The translations under genes were made by a program, and so were the position numbers. A DNA stretch of 64,000 nucleotides, taken from JALOAT01 sp041685115. GTDB taxonomy: Bacteria > Pseudomonadota > Gammaproteobacteria > Thiohalomonadales > Thiohalomonadaceae. The notes beneath the pieces are model-generated. The model was not told where the DNA came from and did not search any database. It was given only the letters and a program-made list of their open reading frames with translations. Below are positions 18,461 to 26,842 of this stretch, piece by piece (position 1 is the first letter of the stretch; each line of letters starts with the position of its first letter). The stretch covers positions 122,506 to 186,505 of the forward strand of contig JAWLGK010000004.1 in the NCBI GenBank assembly GCA_041685115.1, given 5' to 3'.

Positions 18461-19566
18461 AGAAGGTCATCGTCGGTCTGTCCGGCGGCGTAGATTCCTC
18501 GGTAGCCGCCCTCCTCCTGCGCGAACAGGGCTATCACGTCGAAGGCCTGTTCATGAAGAACTGGGAAGAGGACGACACGCCCGGTTATTGCTCCGCCGCC
18601 GCCGATCTCGCCGATGCGCAGGCGGTCGCCGACGCGCTCGGCATTCGCCTGCACACGGTCAACTTCGCCACCGAATATTGGGATCGGGTGTTCAGCCATT
18701 TCCTCGATGAATACCGTGCAGGACGCACGCCCAATCCTGACGTGCTTTGCAACAAGGAGATCAAGTTCCGTGCCTTCCTTGAGCATGCGCTCGATCTCGG
18801 CGCCGATTTCATCGCCACGGGCCACTACGCACGCCGCGACACGGTCGGCGATCGACATCGTCTGCTGCGCGGCATCGATACGGGAAAGGATCAGACCTAT
18901 TTCCTGTACACGCTCGGGCAACGGCAGCTGGCACGCAGCCTGTTTCCCGTGGGTCATCTGCCCAAGGCCGAGGTGCGCCGCCTGGCCGCAGAGCATGGCT
19001 TTGTCACGGCACAGAAAAAAGACAGCACCGGAATCTGCTTCATCGGTGAGCGCAACTTCCGCGACTTTCTAAAACAGTATCTCCCGGCCCAGCCGGGTGA
19101 CATCCTCACGCCCGAGGGCGATCGCCTCGGCCGTCACGAGGGCCTCATGTACTACACCCTCGGCCAGCGCCAGGGCCTCGGCATCGGCGGCCGCGCCGGT
19201 GCGCGCGAGGAGCCCTGGTACGTGGTCGGCAAGGACATGGAGCGCAACGTGCTTTATGCCGCCCAGGACCACGATCACCCGTGGTTGTTGAGCAATGCCT
19301 TGAGTGCCGTGCAGTTACACTGGGTGGCGGACACGCCGCCGGCGCTGCCGCTGCGCTGTACCGCCAAGACCCGCTATCGCCAGCAGGATGCGGCCTGCAG
19401 CATCCGCACCATCGCCGACGGCCGCGCCACGGTGTGCTTCGATGCGCCGCAGTGGGCCGTGACACCGGGGCAATCCATCGTTTTCTACCAGGGTGAAGAA
19501 TGCCTCGGCGGCGGCGTAATCGAACACGCCGCGCCGACAATCACAGGCATTTCGGACAGGACATGA
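18457..19566 (+). CDS. mnmA: tRNA-specific 2-thiouridylase MnmA
   Basis: MnmA places the 2-thio group on wobble U34 of Lys, Glu and Gln tRNAs, taking sulfur from the Tus relay. The 369-residue protein has the ATP-binding PP-loop GLSGGVDSSVAA near residue 6, the two catalytic cysteines in NPDVLCNKEIKF and STGICFIGE, and the conserved KDQTYFLYTLGQ. The length is standard. It overlaps nudJ by 4 bp and hflD by 4 bp. The assignment is secure. Confidence 0.97.
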   Translation: MKKVIVGLSGGVDSSVAALLLREQGYHVEGLFMKNWEEDDTPGYCSAAADLADAQAVADALGIRLHTVNFATEYWDRVFSHFLDEYRAGRTPNPDVLCNKEIKFRAFLEHALDLGADFIATGHYARRDTVGDRHRLLRGIDTGKDQTYFLYTLGQRQLARSLFPVGHLPKAEVRRLAAEHGFVTAQKKDSTGICFIGERNFRDFLKQYLPAQPGDILTPEGDRLGRHEGLMYYTLGQRQGLGIGGRAGAREEPWYVVGKDMERNVLYAAQDHDHPWLLSNALSAVQLHWVADTPPALPLRCTAKTRYRQQDAACSIRTIADGRATVCFDAPQWAVTPGQSIVFYQGEECLGGGVIEHAAPTITGISDRT

Positions 19567-20186
19567 GCAAGACCATCACCGATCAAACGCTCGCCCTCGC
19601 GGGCATTTTCCTCGCCGCCGAACAGGTGCAGAGTGTGGCGCGCCGTGGGCGCGTAGAACCTGAAGCCTTCCACATCGCCGTGCAGAGCCTTTTCAAGATC
19701 GACGCTACCGACACCGACGACGTGTTCGGCGGCCGTGCCAACCTGCGCCCGGGCCTGCGGGCGCTGCTGGCGAACATCCGCGCCAAGCCGCAGACCCGCG
19801 ACCTCGAACAGATGCGCTATGCCATTTCCCTGCTCCACCTCGAACGCCGCCTTGCACGCCGCCGCGACCTGTTGGACGCCATCGGCAACGGCATCGCCCT
19901 CGCGCAGAAGAAGGTCGAGCTCTTTTCCCTGACCCACGACAACGTCGTCGCGGCACTCGCGGATATTTACGTCAACACCGTGAGCACCCTCACCCCGCGC
20001 ATCATGGTCGCCGGCGAACACGGGCATCTGAGCCACGCCGAAAACGCCAACCGCGTGCGTGCCCTGCTACTCGCCGGCATCCGCTCGGCGGTGTTGTGGC
20101 ACCAGTCCGGCGGCAGTCGGATGAGGCTGCTGTTTCGTCGGAGTGTGTATGCGAAGGAGGCGGAGCGGTTGTTGGGTTCGCTGTAA
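19563..20186 (+). CDS. hflD: High-frequency lysogenization protein HflD
   Basis: HflD is a peripheral inner-membrane protein; in E. coli it modulates lambda lysogeny by binding CII, and its cellular role is unclear. The 207-residue, largely helical product matches the family (LALAGIFLAAEQVQSVARRG at the N-terminus, YVNTVSTLTPRIMV in the middle). The start is ATG 19563, overlapping the mnmA stop; an upstream in-frame start within mnmA only adds an Arg-rich shadow sequence. It ends the operon. In E. coli purB comes next, but here a long palindromic repeat follows instead. Confidence 0.92.
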   Translation: MSKTITDQTLALAGIFLAAEQVQSVARRGRVEPEAFHIAVQSLFKIDATDTDDVFGGRANLRPGLRALLANIRAKPQTRDLEQMRYAISLLHLERRLARRRDLLDAIGNGIALAQKKVELFSLTHDNVVAALADIYVNTVSTLTPRIMVAGEHGHLSHAENANRVRALLLAGIRSAVLWHQSGGSRMRLLFRRSVYAKEAERLLGSL

Positions 20187-20216
20187 CGTGTTCGCTGGAA
20201 GTTTTTGAAAAATGCC

Positions 20217-20765
20217 GTAGGTCACGTTGGCGCGCAGCGCCTACGTGACATCTTGGTTGTATTCGAAGATGCGTTTCACGCCGCGTGATTTTCTATGCGC
20301 GTAGCCCGGGTGAAGCGAAGCGGAACCCGGGGATTGTGGCTTGTGTTGGGCCTGGATTATTTAATGTGGGGCTACGCCCGAAGATTATTTAGACGGGGGT
20401 TTTCGCCCCCCTACGACGAGGTACTTTTCTTTGCGCGGCCAAAGAAAAGTACCCCAAAGAAGGTGGCCCGGCGCACGAGAGCGAAGCGGCTTTGACGGCG
20501 ACGGGCCAGTGGCCGCGATAGGTAGAGGCGAGACCGGGCCACCAGGTGTCCGCTCCCGCACCTGGCCTATCGGCCCCGCGTCGCGGCCACCCGCCCGAAT
20601 GCCGCGCCGCCCTTCGGGCGGCCTTTCTTTTGGTTCCTTTTCTTTGGCCGCGCAAAGAAAAGGAACCCGGCGTAGGGGGACGGAATCCCCCGCCAAAACA
20701 ATCTCCGGGCGTAGCCCCACATTATCGAAGATGTCACGTAGGCGCTGCGCGCCAACGTGACCTAC
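20217..20765. repeat. 550-bp nested palindromic repeat element
   Basis: The 668-bp gap between hflD and the next gene is filled by one symmetrical element. Its ends are a 38-bp exact inverted repeat (20217-20254 and 20728-20765). Inside lies a second 18-bp exact pair (20363-20380 and 20706-20723). The centre holds two strong hairpins, with arms 20420-20433/20440-20453 and 20632-20646/20653-20667, that are themselves mirror relatives. A copy of the GTAGCCCGG repeat sits at 20301-20332 in the left arm. Short frames within give Arg/Lys/Pro-rich peptides in both directions and look non-coding. Elements with the CTTTGCGCGGCCAAAG core are familiar from other proteobacterial intergenic regions. Confidence 0.85.
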
Positions 20766-20854
20766 CTCCGAGAAAAGTCACCCGCTCAGAGGAAATCAAT
20801 TTTCGCGCGCAGCGCATCCCTGCAAAAGTAACTTCGCAAACTGTCCGACACCGC

Positions 20855-21568
20855 TCACAACCCCTGCGCAATCCGATACACCACCTGCACATTCGCCTCC
20901 ACCCGCACCTGCCCCGGTGACACCGGCGTCGCGGCCGCTTCGGCGACCATGGCCCGCGACAGGGAAGGCGTGAACACGCCGACGCCCTGCTCGACCACAT
21001 GTTCCAGGCTCTCCAGGCGCACGCCCATGGCGGCGGCGATGGCGTCGGCCTTGGCGCGGGCATCGAGCACGGCCTGACGCAGGGCCTCCTGCCGTTGGGC
21101 GGCATCGTCGCTCAGGGTGAAGGCGATGCCGTCGATGCCGTTGGCGCCGGCTTTGACGGCGGCGTCGATCACCGCGCCGACCCGTTCGGTGCCCTGCAGG
21201 CGAACCTCGAGCCGGTTGCTGGCATGGTAGGCGATGATACGGGCCTGCGCGGCGGGTTCGGCGCGGCGGTCGGGATAGACCGGCGTCAGACTGATGCCCG
21301 TGGTGGTGAGCTGTTCCGCCGGAATGTCGAGCTTGCGCACCGCCGCCATGGCCCGGGACAGGGCGCGGTTGACCTGTGCCTGGGCCTCCGCGGCGTTCTC
21401 GTGGCGCGCCATTACGGCAAACGTGAGCACCGCACTGTCCGGTGTGGCCGCCACCTCGCCGCGGCCCGTGACGCTGATGCGCGACACGTTCGCGGCCTCC
21501 TGCGCCGGCGTTACGTTGCTCGCCAGCAGCATCCCTACAAGCCCGAGCCAACGTACCCAGCGCAGCAT
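20855..21568 (-). CDS. SIMPL-domain (YggE/DUF541) periplasmic protein
   Basis: The 237-residue protein has a signal peptide (about residues 1-22, ending TPAQ) and one SIMPL domain, seen in VTGRGEVAATPDSAVLTFAV and the later ARAKADAIAAAMG. E. coli YggE is linked to lower reactive-oxygen stress, while other members bind signalling kinases; the molecular activity is not settled. It is translated toward the palindromic element and follows the glutathione transferase gene by 4 bp, so the two probably form one transcript. Confidence 0.88.
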   Translation of the reverse strand: MLRWVRWLGLVGMLLASNVTPAQEAANVSRISVTGRGEVAATPDSAVLTFAVMARHENAAEAQAQVNRALSRAMAAVRKLDIPAEQLTTTGISLTPVYPDRRAEPAAQARIIAYHASNRLEVRLQGTERVGAVIDAAVKAGANGIDGIAFTLSDDAAQRQEALRQAVLDARAKADAIAAAMGVRLESLEHVVEQGVGVFTPSLSRAMVAEAAATPVSPGQVRVEANVQVVYRIAQGL

Positions 21569-21572
21569 GGCA

Positions 21573-22175
21573 TCACCCCTTCGGTTCGGTGGCGATCATC
21601 GCCGGGCGCTGCGCGATGCGCGCATACCAGGCGGCCAATCCGGGGCGCGAACTGCCCCAGGATTCATGGGAAAAACGGAAATCCAGGTAGCCGAGGGCGC
21701 AGGCCACGCTGATCTGGCCGATGCCGAACAACTGGCCCCAGGACTCGACCTCCTGCTCCAGGGCGTCCAGGGCGCGCTCCACCGTGCGCGCCTGGAGGCC
21801 CATCCAGTCCTCGGACTGGAGCGCCACCGGACGCACGCTCTCCATGCGCCGCAGCACCGCCGCCTCGGCCATGCCGTCCGCCAGGGCCTCCAGGCGCAAG
21901 GCCTTGAGGCGCTCGGGACCGGCGTGCGGAATGAGGTCGGGGCCGTTGTGCAGCGCATCCAGGTATTCGCAGATCACCGCAGAATCATAGAGGTTCATGC
22001 CGTCATCGGTGATGAGGGTCGGCACCTTGCCAAGCGGATTGGCCGCGCCGAGTTCAGCGTGCGACTCCCAGGGGTTCACGGTCACGCGCTCGATGCGGGT
22101 ATCGAGGCCGGTCTCCATGGCGAAGACCATCACTTTGCGTACAAACGGGGAAAAGGGGGAATGAAACAGCTTCAT
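21573..22175 (-). CDS. Glutathione S-transferase family protein
   Basis: This 200-residue protein has a thioredoxin-like N-terminal domain (MKLFHSPFSPFVRKVMVF, with the cis-Pro motif KVPTLI and the glutathione-binding DSAVICEYL) and an all-helical C-terminal domain. The N-terminal Ser of SPFSPF is the likely activating residue, as in beta/zeta-like classes. The substrate cannot be inferred. ATG 22175 gives the standard family N-terminus; an ATG four codons upstream (22187) is equally possible, and neither has a clear ribosome site. Confidence 0.88.
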   Translation of the reverse strand: MKLFHSPFSPFVRKVMVFAMETGLDTRIERVTVNPWESHAELGAANPLGKVPTLITDDGMNLYDSAVICEYLDALHNGPDLIPHAGPERLKALRLEALADGMAEAAVLRRMESVRPVALQSEDWMGLQARTVERALDALEQEVESWGQLFGIGQISVACALGYLDFRFSHESWGSSRPGLAAWYARIAQRPAMIATEPKG

Positions 22176-22355
22176 GTGACTCGTCATGCCGGTTCGAGGG
22201 CTGCTTTATACACGATCTCCGTTACCGGGTCGCTCCTCCGCGGCTGTGGCGCTGCGGGCCTTTGGCGCGGTTTCTTGTCGGCCAGCAATCCCGTGACCAC
22301 GCGATATCAACCGCTTTAGTGCTCGTGGCCGCGCCATCTGCCATGGTTCGCAATA

Positions 22356-24026
22356 ATGATCGTCTATCGTTCCGAACACCGGGAGGTCGACGTACAGGCC
22401 GCCCTGACTAAGCAGAGCCTTTGCCTGGCCGGCCGGCCCGATGCAGACACGCTGCTCGCCACCTTCCTCGGGTTCAGCGAGATCGAGACCGGGCTCGCCG
22501 ACGCTGCCTCTCCGGTGGCGGACGAGCTCAACCCACTGACCGCGAGCCTGCGTGCGGCGGCGCTCGCCCTCGCCTGCGCCTATCTGCGCGCCGTGCGCGG
22601 TGGTCAGGATGCCGGGGCGGCCCTCGAGGCCGCCCGGTACGCCCATGCGGCCGTGGCTGCGCGGCACTTGCCGCGCAGCGTGCCTGTCACTACACCCGAG
22701 GGCTATGCCTTTTACGGTATTCACCCCCTTGCCTACGCCGAGGCGGCGGAACGTTTTGCGCAAGGCGCGCCGGGGCGTGCCGTATGCATCGGCCTGCGCA
22801 GCATCGGCACCAGCCTGTCCGCCATGGTGGGTGCGGCCCTCGTGGAACAGGGGTGGACGGTGGTGCTCCATACCCTCCGCCCCCGCGGACACCCCTTCGA
22901 TCGCCGGCCCGTGCTCGGCCCCCAACTGGCCGAGGCCTGGCGCCGCGAGGCGGGCCCGTTCCTGGTGATTGACGAAGGCCCGGGCCTGAGCGGCTCCTCG
23001 CTGTGCGGAACGGCGGATGCTCTGAATGCCCTGGGGATCGCCGACCAGCGCATCGTGCTGTTCCCGAGTTGGGACGCCCCACCCCAGCGCCTGCTTTCAC
23101 CGGCCGCCCGCGCGCGCTGGCCGCGCCAGCGCAAGCTCGTCGCGAACGGGGATCGTCCCGGCTTCCTGGCGCACGGCGAGGACCTGTCGGCCGGCGCGTG
23201 GCGTACCGTGCTGTTTCCTGCCAACGGTGAGCCGCCGGCGGTCCATCCCCAGCACGAACGCCGCAAGTATCGCCTGCGGACCGAGGCAGGCACGCGGATC
23301 TACCGCTTCGCCGGGCTTGCCCACTATGGTGAGGCTAAGCTGGAGCGCAGCATCGTGCTGGCCGAGGCCGGCTTCGGGCCGACACCGGGCACCCTGCGGG
23401 AAGGGTATCTGGATCAGGCCTGCCTCACCGGCCAGCCGTTGCGCGCCGGCGAGGCAACGCGGGCTTTCCTGGATACGGTCGCGCACTACCTGGCCTTCCT
23501 CAGGCGTCGTTTCGCCTTGACCCACGCCGCGCCTCACCAGCCCACTGCGACCATGCTGGTGGCGAACACCGGCGAGTTGCTGGGCGGGCGCTGGACCGCG
23601 CGGGCCACGGCACTGGCCCGCAGCACCGCCGCTTCCGATGCACCGGCCGTGGCCCTGGATGGGCGCATGTCGCCCCATGAGTGGCTGGACACGCCGCAGG
23701 GCTTTCGCAAGCTCGATGCGCTCGATCACCACGCCGACCACTTTTTTCCAGGCTGCAACGACATCGCCTGGGACCTCGCTGCGGTGAGCGAGGAATTCCA
23801 CCTGTCCCGGGAGGCCCGCGAGGTGCTGCTGGCACGTTATGCGCAGCTGTCGGGCGACCGGCAGGTGCAGGCACGCCTGCCCTTCCAGCACGCCGCCTAC
23901 CTGGCGCACCGCCTCGGCTATGCCAAACTGGCGGCACAGACCCTCGGCGACACGCCCGACGGCCAGCGCTTCCATGCCCTGACGCGGCACTACCGCGCCC
24001 GCCTGTGCGCGGCGCTGGCCCGATGA
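22356..24026 (+). CDS. Phosphoribosyltransferase-like / aminoglycoside-kinase-like fusion protein
   Basis: I do not recognise a named family for this 556-residue protein. The N-terminal half looks like a type-I phosphoribosyltransferase: the PRPP-loop FLVIDEGPGLSGSS (about residues 202-215) fits the acidic pair plus S-G-S-S pattern, preceded by VCIGLRSIGTSL as a possible pyrophosphate loop. The C-terminal half resembles an APH/choline-kinase fold: an N-lobe stretch YRFAGLAHYGEAKLE, then LDGRMSPHEWL (about 433) in the position of the catalytic loop and CNDIAWDLA (about 467) in that of the metal-binding D-P-A-Y-DLA motif. It overlaps the next gene (HAD phosphatase) by 4 bp. A joint role in a phosphorylated sugar or nucleoside pathway is inference. 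Confidence 0.75.
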   Translation: MIVYRSEHREVDVQAALTKQSLCLAGRPDADTLLATFLGFSEIETGLADAASPVADELNPLTASLRAAALALACAYLRAVRGGQDAGAALEAARYAHAAVAARHLPRSVPVTTPEGYAFYGIHPLAYAEAAERFAQGAPGRAVCIGLRSIGTSLSAMVGAALVEQGWTVVLHTLRPRGHPFDRRPVLGPQLAEAWRREAGPFLVIDEGPGLSGSSLCGTADALNALGIADQRIVLFPSWDAPPQRLLSPAARARWPRQRKLVANGDRPGFLAHGEDLSAGAWRTVLFPANGEPPAVHPQHERRKYRLRTEAGTRIYRFAGLAHYGEAKLERSIVLAEAGFGPTPGTLREGYLDQACLTGQPLRAGEATRAFLDTVAHYLAFLRRRFALTHAAPHQPTATMLVANTGELLGGRWTARATALARSTAASDAPAVALDGRMSPHEWLDTPQGFRKLDALDHHADHFFPGCNDIAWDLAAVSEEFHLSREAREVLLARYAQLSGDRQVQARLPFQHAAYLAHRLGYAKLAAQTLGDTPDGQRFHALTRHYRARLCAALAR

Positions 24027-24514
24027 TGCCGCGCCTGTTCATCTTCGATGCGGACGACACGCTGCGCACCACCACGGTCGCGCACCAGCCCTGTCCGCAT
24101 GGACCGGACGAATGGGCCTTGCTGCCGGGCGTGCGGGCGCGTCTGGCGCAGATCCCCTGGGGACCGCGGGGCCCGTTCCTCGCCCTCGCCTCCAATCAGG
24201 ATCACGTCGGCTACGGCCTGCTCCCGGCCATGACCGCACACCGCCTACTGCTCGACCTGGCCCTGGCTGCGGCCGGCCCCGTACGCCCCGCCCCCTACAT
24301 CGGGTTCTGTCCGCACCCGGCCGAAGACGGTTGCGCCTGCCGCAAGCCTGCCCCGGGCCTGCTGTTGCGCGCCCTCGCCCATTTCCAAGTAAATACGGCG
24401 GCCGCCCTGTTCGTTGGCAACGCATCCAGCGACGAGGCTGCGGCACGTCGCGCGGGCATCGCCTTTTGCCATGCCCGCGAGTTTTTCCGTAAACGGCCTT
24501 CGTCGGCGCCGTGA
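24023..24514 (+). CDS. HisB-N/GmhB-type HAD phosphatase
   Basis: The 163-residue HAD-superfamily protein has motif I FDADDTL (residues 8-14), motif II in LASNQDHVG, and the zinc-loop pattern CPHPAEDGCACRKPAPG (about 95-111). The Cys-x-His...Cys-x-Cys and the RKP motif are diagnostic for the HisB N-domain/GmhB group, which removes phosphate from histidinol-phosphate or heptose bisphosphate. It is shorter than GmhB (about 190), and its context is not histidine or heptose synthesis, so the substrate is open. It begins with ATGATG overlapping the upstream stop; either Met may be used. Confidence 0.83.
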   Translation: MMPRLFIFDADDTLRTTTVAHQPCPHGPDEWALLPGVRARLAQIPWGPRGPFLALASNQDHVGYGLLPAMTAHRLLLDLALAAAGPVRPAPYIGFCPHPAEDGCACRKPAPGLLLRALAHFQVNTAAALFVGNASSDEAAARRAGIAFCHAREFFRKRPSSAP

Positions 24515-24558
24515 AGCGGCGAACTAGACTCAACGGTAAAGACCGTGGAGTCCCGTGC

Positions 24559-24966
24559 ATGCCCGCCGACATCTTCTGGGAACACATCAAGCAGAAATGG
24601 CAGCCCGCCTCCGATGAGCAACTGCGTGGCGCGACGCACGCGGTGCTCTATCACCTGCGACGGCGATTGCCTCACGAGGAAGTGCAGGCGCTGTTTTCCG
24701 AGCTCCCCGGGGAGGTGGTCGGCCTGTCGTTCGATACCAACTACCTCAAGGAGGCCCACTCACGTCAGAAACCGCCCGAGCGCCACCAGGACCGCGATGA
24801 ATTCTTCACGACCATCGGTCGCGAGGCGTCGCTCTCCGCCTCGGATGCGGCGCGCGCGACGGAAGCGGTGTTTGCCGCCGTGAAACAGGAATTGCCCGAG
24901 AAGCAGATCACGGCCGTGCAGGCCATGCTGCCCAAGCACCTGCGCGAAGTGTGGACCCGCGCCTGA
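24559..24966 (+). CDS. DUF2267 domain protein
   Basis: The 135-residue product matches DUF2267, small helical proteins of unknown function often found with stress and membrane genes. Family features visible are the RRRLPHEEVQALFSELP stretch and a repeated similar segment EFFTTIGREASLS. The start is ATG 24559, with GGAG about 9 bp upstream. It is 44 bp after the HAD gene, so it may share its transcript. The gene converges on the VIT-like gene, with 8 bp between stops. Confidence 0.8.
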   Translation: MPADIFWEHIKQKWQPASDEQLRGATHAVLYHLRRRLPHEEVQALFSELPGEVVGLSFDTNYLKEAHSRQKPPERHQDRDEFFTTIGREASLSASDAARATEAVFAAVKQELPEKQITAVQAMLPKHLREVWTRA

Positions 24967-24974
24967 CGGCCGCC

Positions 24975-25460
24975 TCAGCTGCCAAACAAATGGGCGACGA
25001 GTTCGCCCAGATAGTGCGTGGCGACCACCACGACGATGGCTATAGCCACGTGTTCGCCCACCACCGGCAAGACCGCCTCCTGCCGCGCCCGGGCCAGCCT
25101 GAGACTGAGCACCGCCACCACCAAGATGCCCCACACCACGCTGACGACGACCGCCACGGTCAGCGGCAGCAACAGCAGCGGCAGCAGGAAGGAGATCGCC
25201 ATGAGGAATTTCGTGGCGAAGGTGGCAAAGGTGGCGTTCCACACCTGCCGCACGGGCAGGTGGTCCGCTTCCTTCGAGATGTGCATGCCGAGCGCATCGG
25301 CCATGGCATCCGCCACCGCGATGGTGAGAATGCCGCCGACCACCGCCTGCAGCGAGTCGGTGCCCGCATGCAGCCCCACCGTGAGGCCGAGCGTGGTGAT
25401 GACACCGGAGGTGAGACCGAAGTGCAGGCCGCTGCGCGCGCCCTCGCCCATGGCCTTCAC
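24975..25460 (-). CDS. VIT1/CCC1-like membrane protein
   Basis: The 161-residue integral membrane protein has about five hydrophobic segments. The start GLTSGVITTLGLTVGLHAGT and the later VADAMADALGMHISKEAD match the VIT1/CCC1 iron and manganese transporter family, although this protein is shorter than the usual 230 residues and lacks the cytosolic metal-binding helices between TM2 and TM3. Transport function is therefore uncertain. It overlaps the upstream DUF192 gene by 4 bp on the same strand. Confidence 0.75.
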   Translation of the reverse strand: MKAMGEGARSGLHFGLTSGVITTLGLTVGLHAGTDSLQAVVGGILTIAVADAMADALGMHISKEADHLPVRQVWNATFATFATKFLMAISFLLPLLLLPLTVAVVVSVVWGILVVAVLSLRLARARQEAVLPVVGEHVAIAIVVVVATHYLGELVAHLFGS

Positions 25461-25951
25461 GGCGCCGTGCTTCCCGCACGTGGCGTGAACACCACCCGAT
25501 CGCCTGGCTGAATGCCGCGTGCCGACAGGTAGCCCGCGTTGACCTCAAGCGCCGCGGCATAGGACACGCCGGGCAGATACGAGGGGCATCGAAAGCCTAG
25601 ATTGCTCAGGCACGGCTGCATGGTGCGCACCGCACGGATGCGCCCCGTCGCGTCCAGGAAGGCGATATCGAGCGGTATGCGGGTGCGGTACATCCAAAAA
25701 CCGGCATCAGCCGGCTGAGACCGTTCGTAAAGAAACAGCATGCCCGCATCGGGCGCCAGCGAGTCGCGTCCCATGAGGCCGCGGGCGCGCCGCTCAGGCG
25801 TGGCGGCGACTTCCACCAGGAGATGGTGCACATCGCCGTCACGGGTCTCGAGCCGCACCGGCAGGGTCGCTGTCTCGCCAGCCGAAGCCGTGGGTGACAC
25901 AAGCACGGCGGCCAGCAGGGTTGCCAGCCCGGTGAGACGCTGTGACCTCAT
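25457..25951 (-). CDS. DUF192 exported protein
   Basis: The 164-residue protein has a Sec signal peptide (about 1-24, ending TASA) and a DUF192 domain. The characteristic stretches are RARGLMGRDSLAPDAGMLFLYE, FWMYRTRIPLDIAFLD and the C-terminal LEVNAGYLSARGIQPGDRV. The family has no established function. It is coupled to the downstream VIT-like gene and overlaps the upstream diguanylate cyclase gene by 4 bp. Confidence 0.88.
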   Translation of the reverse strand: MRSQRLTGLATLLAAVLVSPTASAGETATLPVRLETRDGDVHHLLVEVAATPERRARGLMGRDSLAPDAGMLFLYERSQPADAGFWMYRTRIPLDIAFLDATGRIRAVRTMQPCLSNLGFRCPSYLPGVSYAAALEVNAGYLSARGIQPGDRVVFTPRAGSTAP

Positions 25952-26796
25952 GAGACATCTCCGCGCAAGGCGACCTCATAGGCCACGGCGTTCTTCCCGC
26001 TTTTCTTCACCGAATACATGAGGTGATCCGCCTCGCGCAGTACCTCCTCAAGGCCCGGGCACAGGGGGCCACAGGTCAGTACGCCAAAGCTGAAGGTAAC
26101 CGGCCAGTTTTCCATCTGCATCCTCGCACGCAGCTCGCCGCGGACGTTCTCCACGGCACGGCGGGCCGATGGCCCGTCGGTTTCGGAAAAAAGAATCACG
26201 AATTCGTCGCCACCCAGGCGACCCACCCGGTCCGCCGCACGGATGTGCCTCTTGATGGTCTGTGCCACGATGCGCAGCAACCGGTCGCCCTCCTGATGCC
26301 CATAGGTGTCATTGACCTGTTTGAAATTGTCCACGTCGAGATAGGCCACCGTGAGCGGATGGCCATAGCGGTGCGAGCGGTAGATCTCACGCTCAGCATG
26401 CCGATAGAAGCCCCGTGCGCTGGTGGCGCCTGTCACCAGATCCGTGTCGATGGCCGCCTGCAATTCCGCCTGCTTCACCCGCAGATAGGTGATCAGCGAG
26501 GCAGCGAACACGAAGAAGCCCAGCGTGGTCAATGCGTCGAGCAGCACCACCGCAGGATGCTCGCGCAGATGCAGACCGAATACACCAGAATTGTAAAGCG
26601 CGAGCATCCAGCACAGCACGGCAGCCAGTACGCTTTCGCGGCGCGTCAAACGCCATGCGGTAAAGCCGATGGGGATCAGGTAGAAGATGGCCAGCACGAA
26701 CTCGGGGCCGGCGAGATAATCGGCGCAGACCACCGGAGCGAGCAGTGCCAGGGCGATCGCCCGGTCGCGCACGGATTTCGCCAAACGCAAGCGCAT
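25948..26796 (-). CDS. Diguanylate cyclase with N-terminal membrane domain
   Basis: This is a 282-residue c-di-GMP synthase. Four or five hydrophobic segments (about residues 8-125) form the membrane sensor, followed by a GGDEF domain with an intact active site GRLGGDEFVILF, the substrate loop DNFKQVNDTYGHQEGD, and the RxxD inhibitory site RAAD five residues before GGDEF. The start is ATG 26796; the longer reading begins at a TTG ten codons upstream. It is the first gene of the cyclase-DUF192-VIT run. It is the second c-di-GMP enzyme in the window. Confidence 0.92.
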   Translation of the reverse strand: MRLRLAKSVRDRAIALALLAPVVCADYLAGPEFVLAIFYLIPIGFTAWRLTRRESVLAAVLCWMLALYNSGVFGLHLREHPAVVLLDALTTLGFFVFAASLITYLRVKQAELQAAIDTDLVTGATSARGFYRHAEREIYRSHRYGHPLTVAYLDVDNFKQVNDTYGHQEGDRLLRIVAQTIKRHIRAADRVGRLGGDEFVILFSETDGPSARRAVENVRGELRARMQMENWPVTFSFGVLTCGPLCPGLEEVLREADHLMYSVKKSGKNAVAYEVALRGDVS

Positions 26797-26842
26797 GAGC
26801 CATCCGGCTCGGGATGATTGCCTCAACTATGGCATAGATCAC

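Noticed and set aside
20295..20760. Several 60-120 codon ORFs in both directions after hflD
   Set aside because: They lie on the arms of a palindromic repeat and encode near-mirror, Arg/Lys/Pro-rich peptides without ribosome sites.
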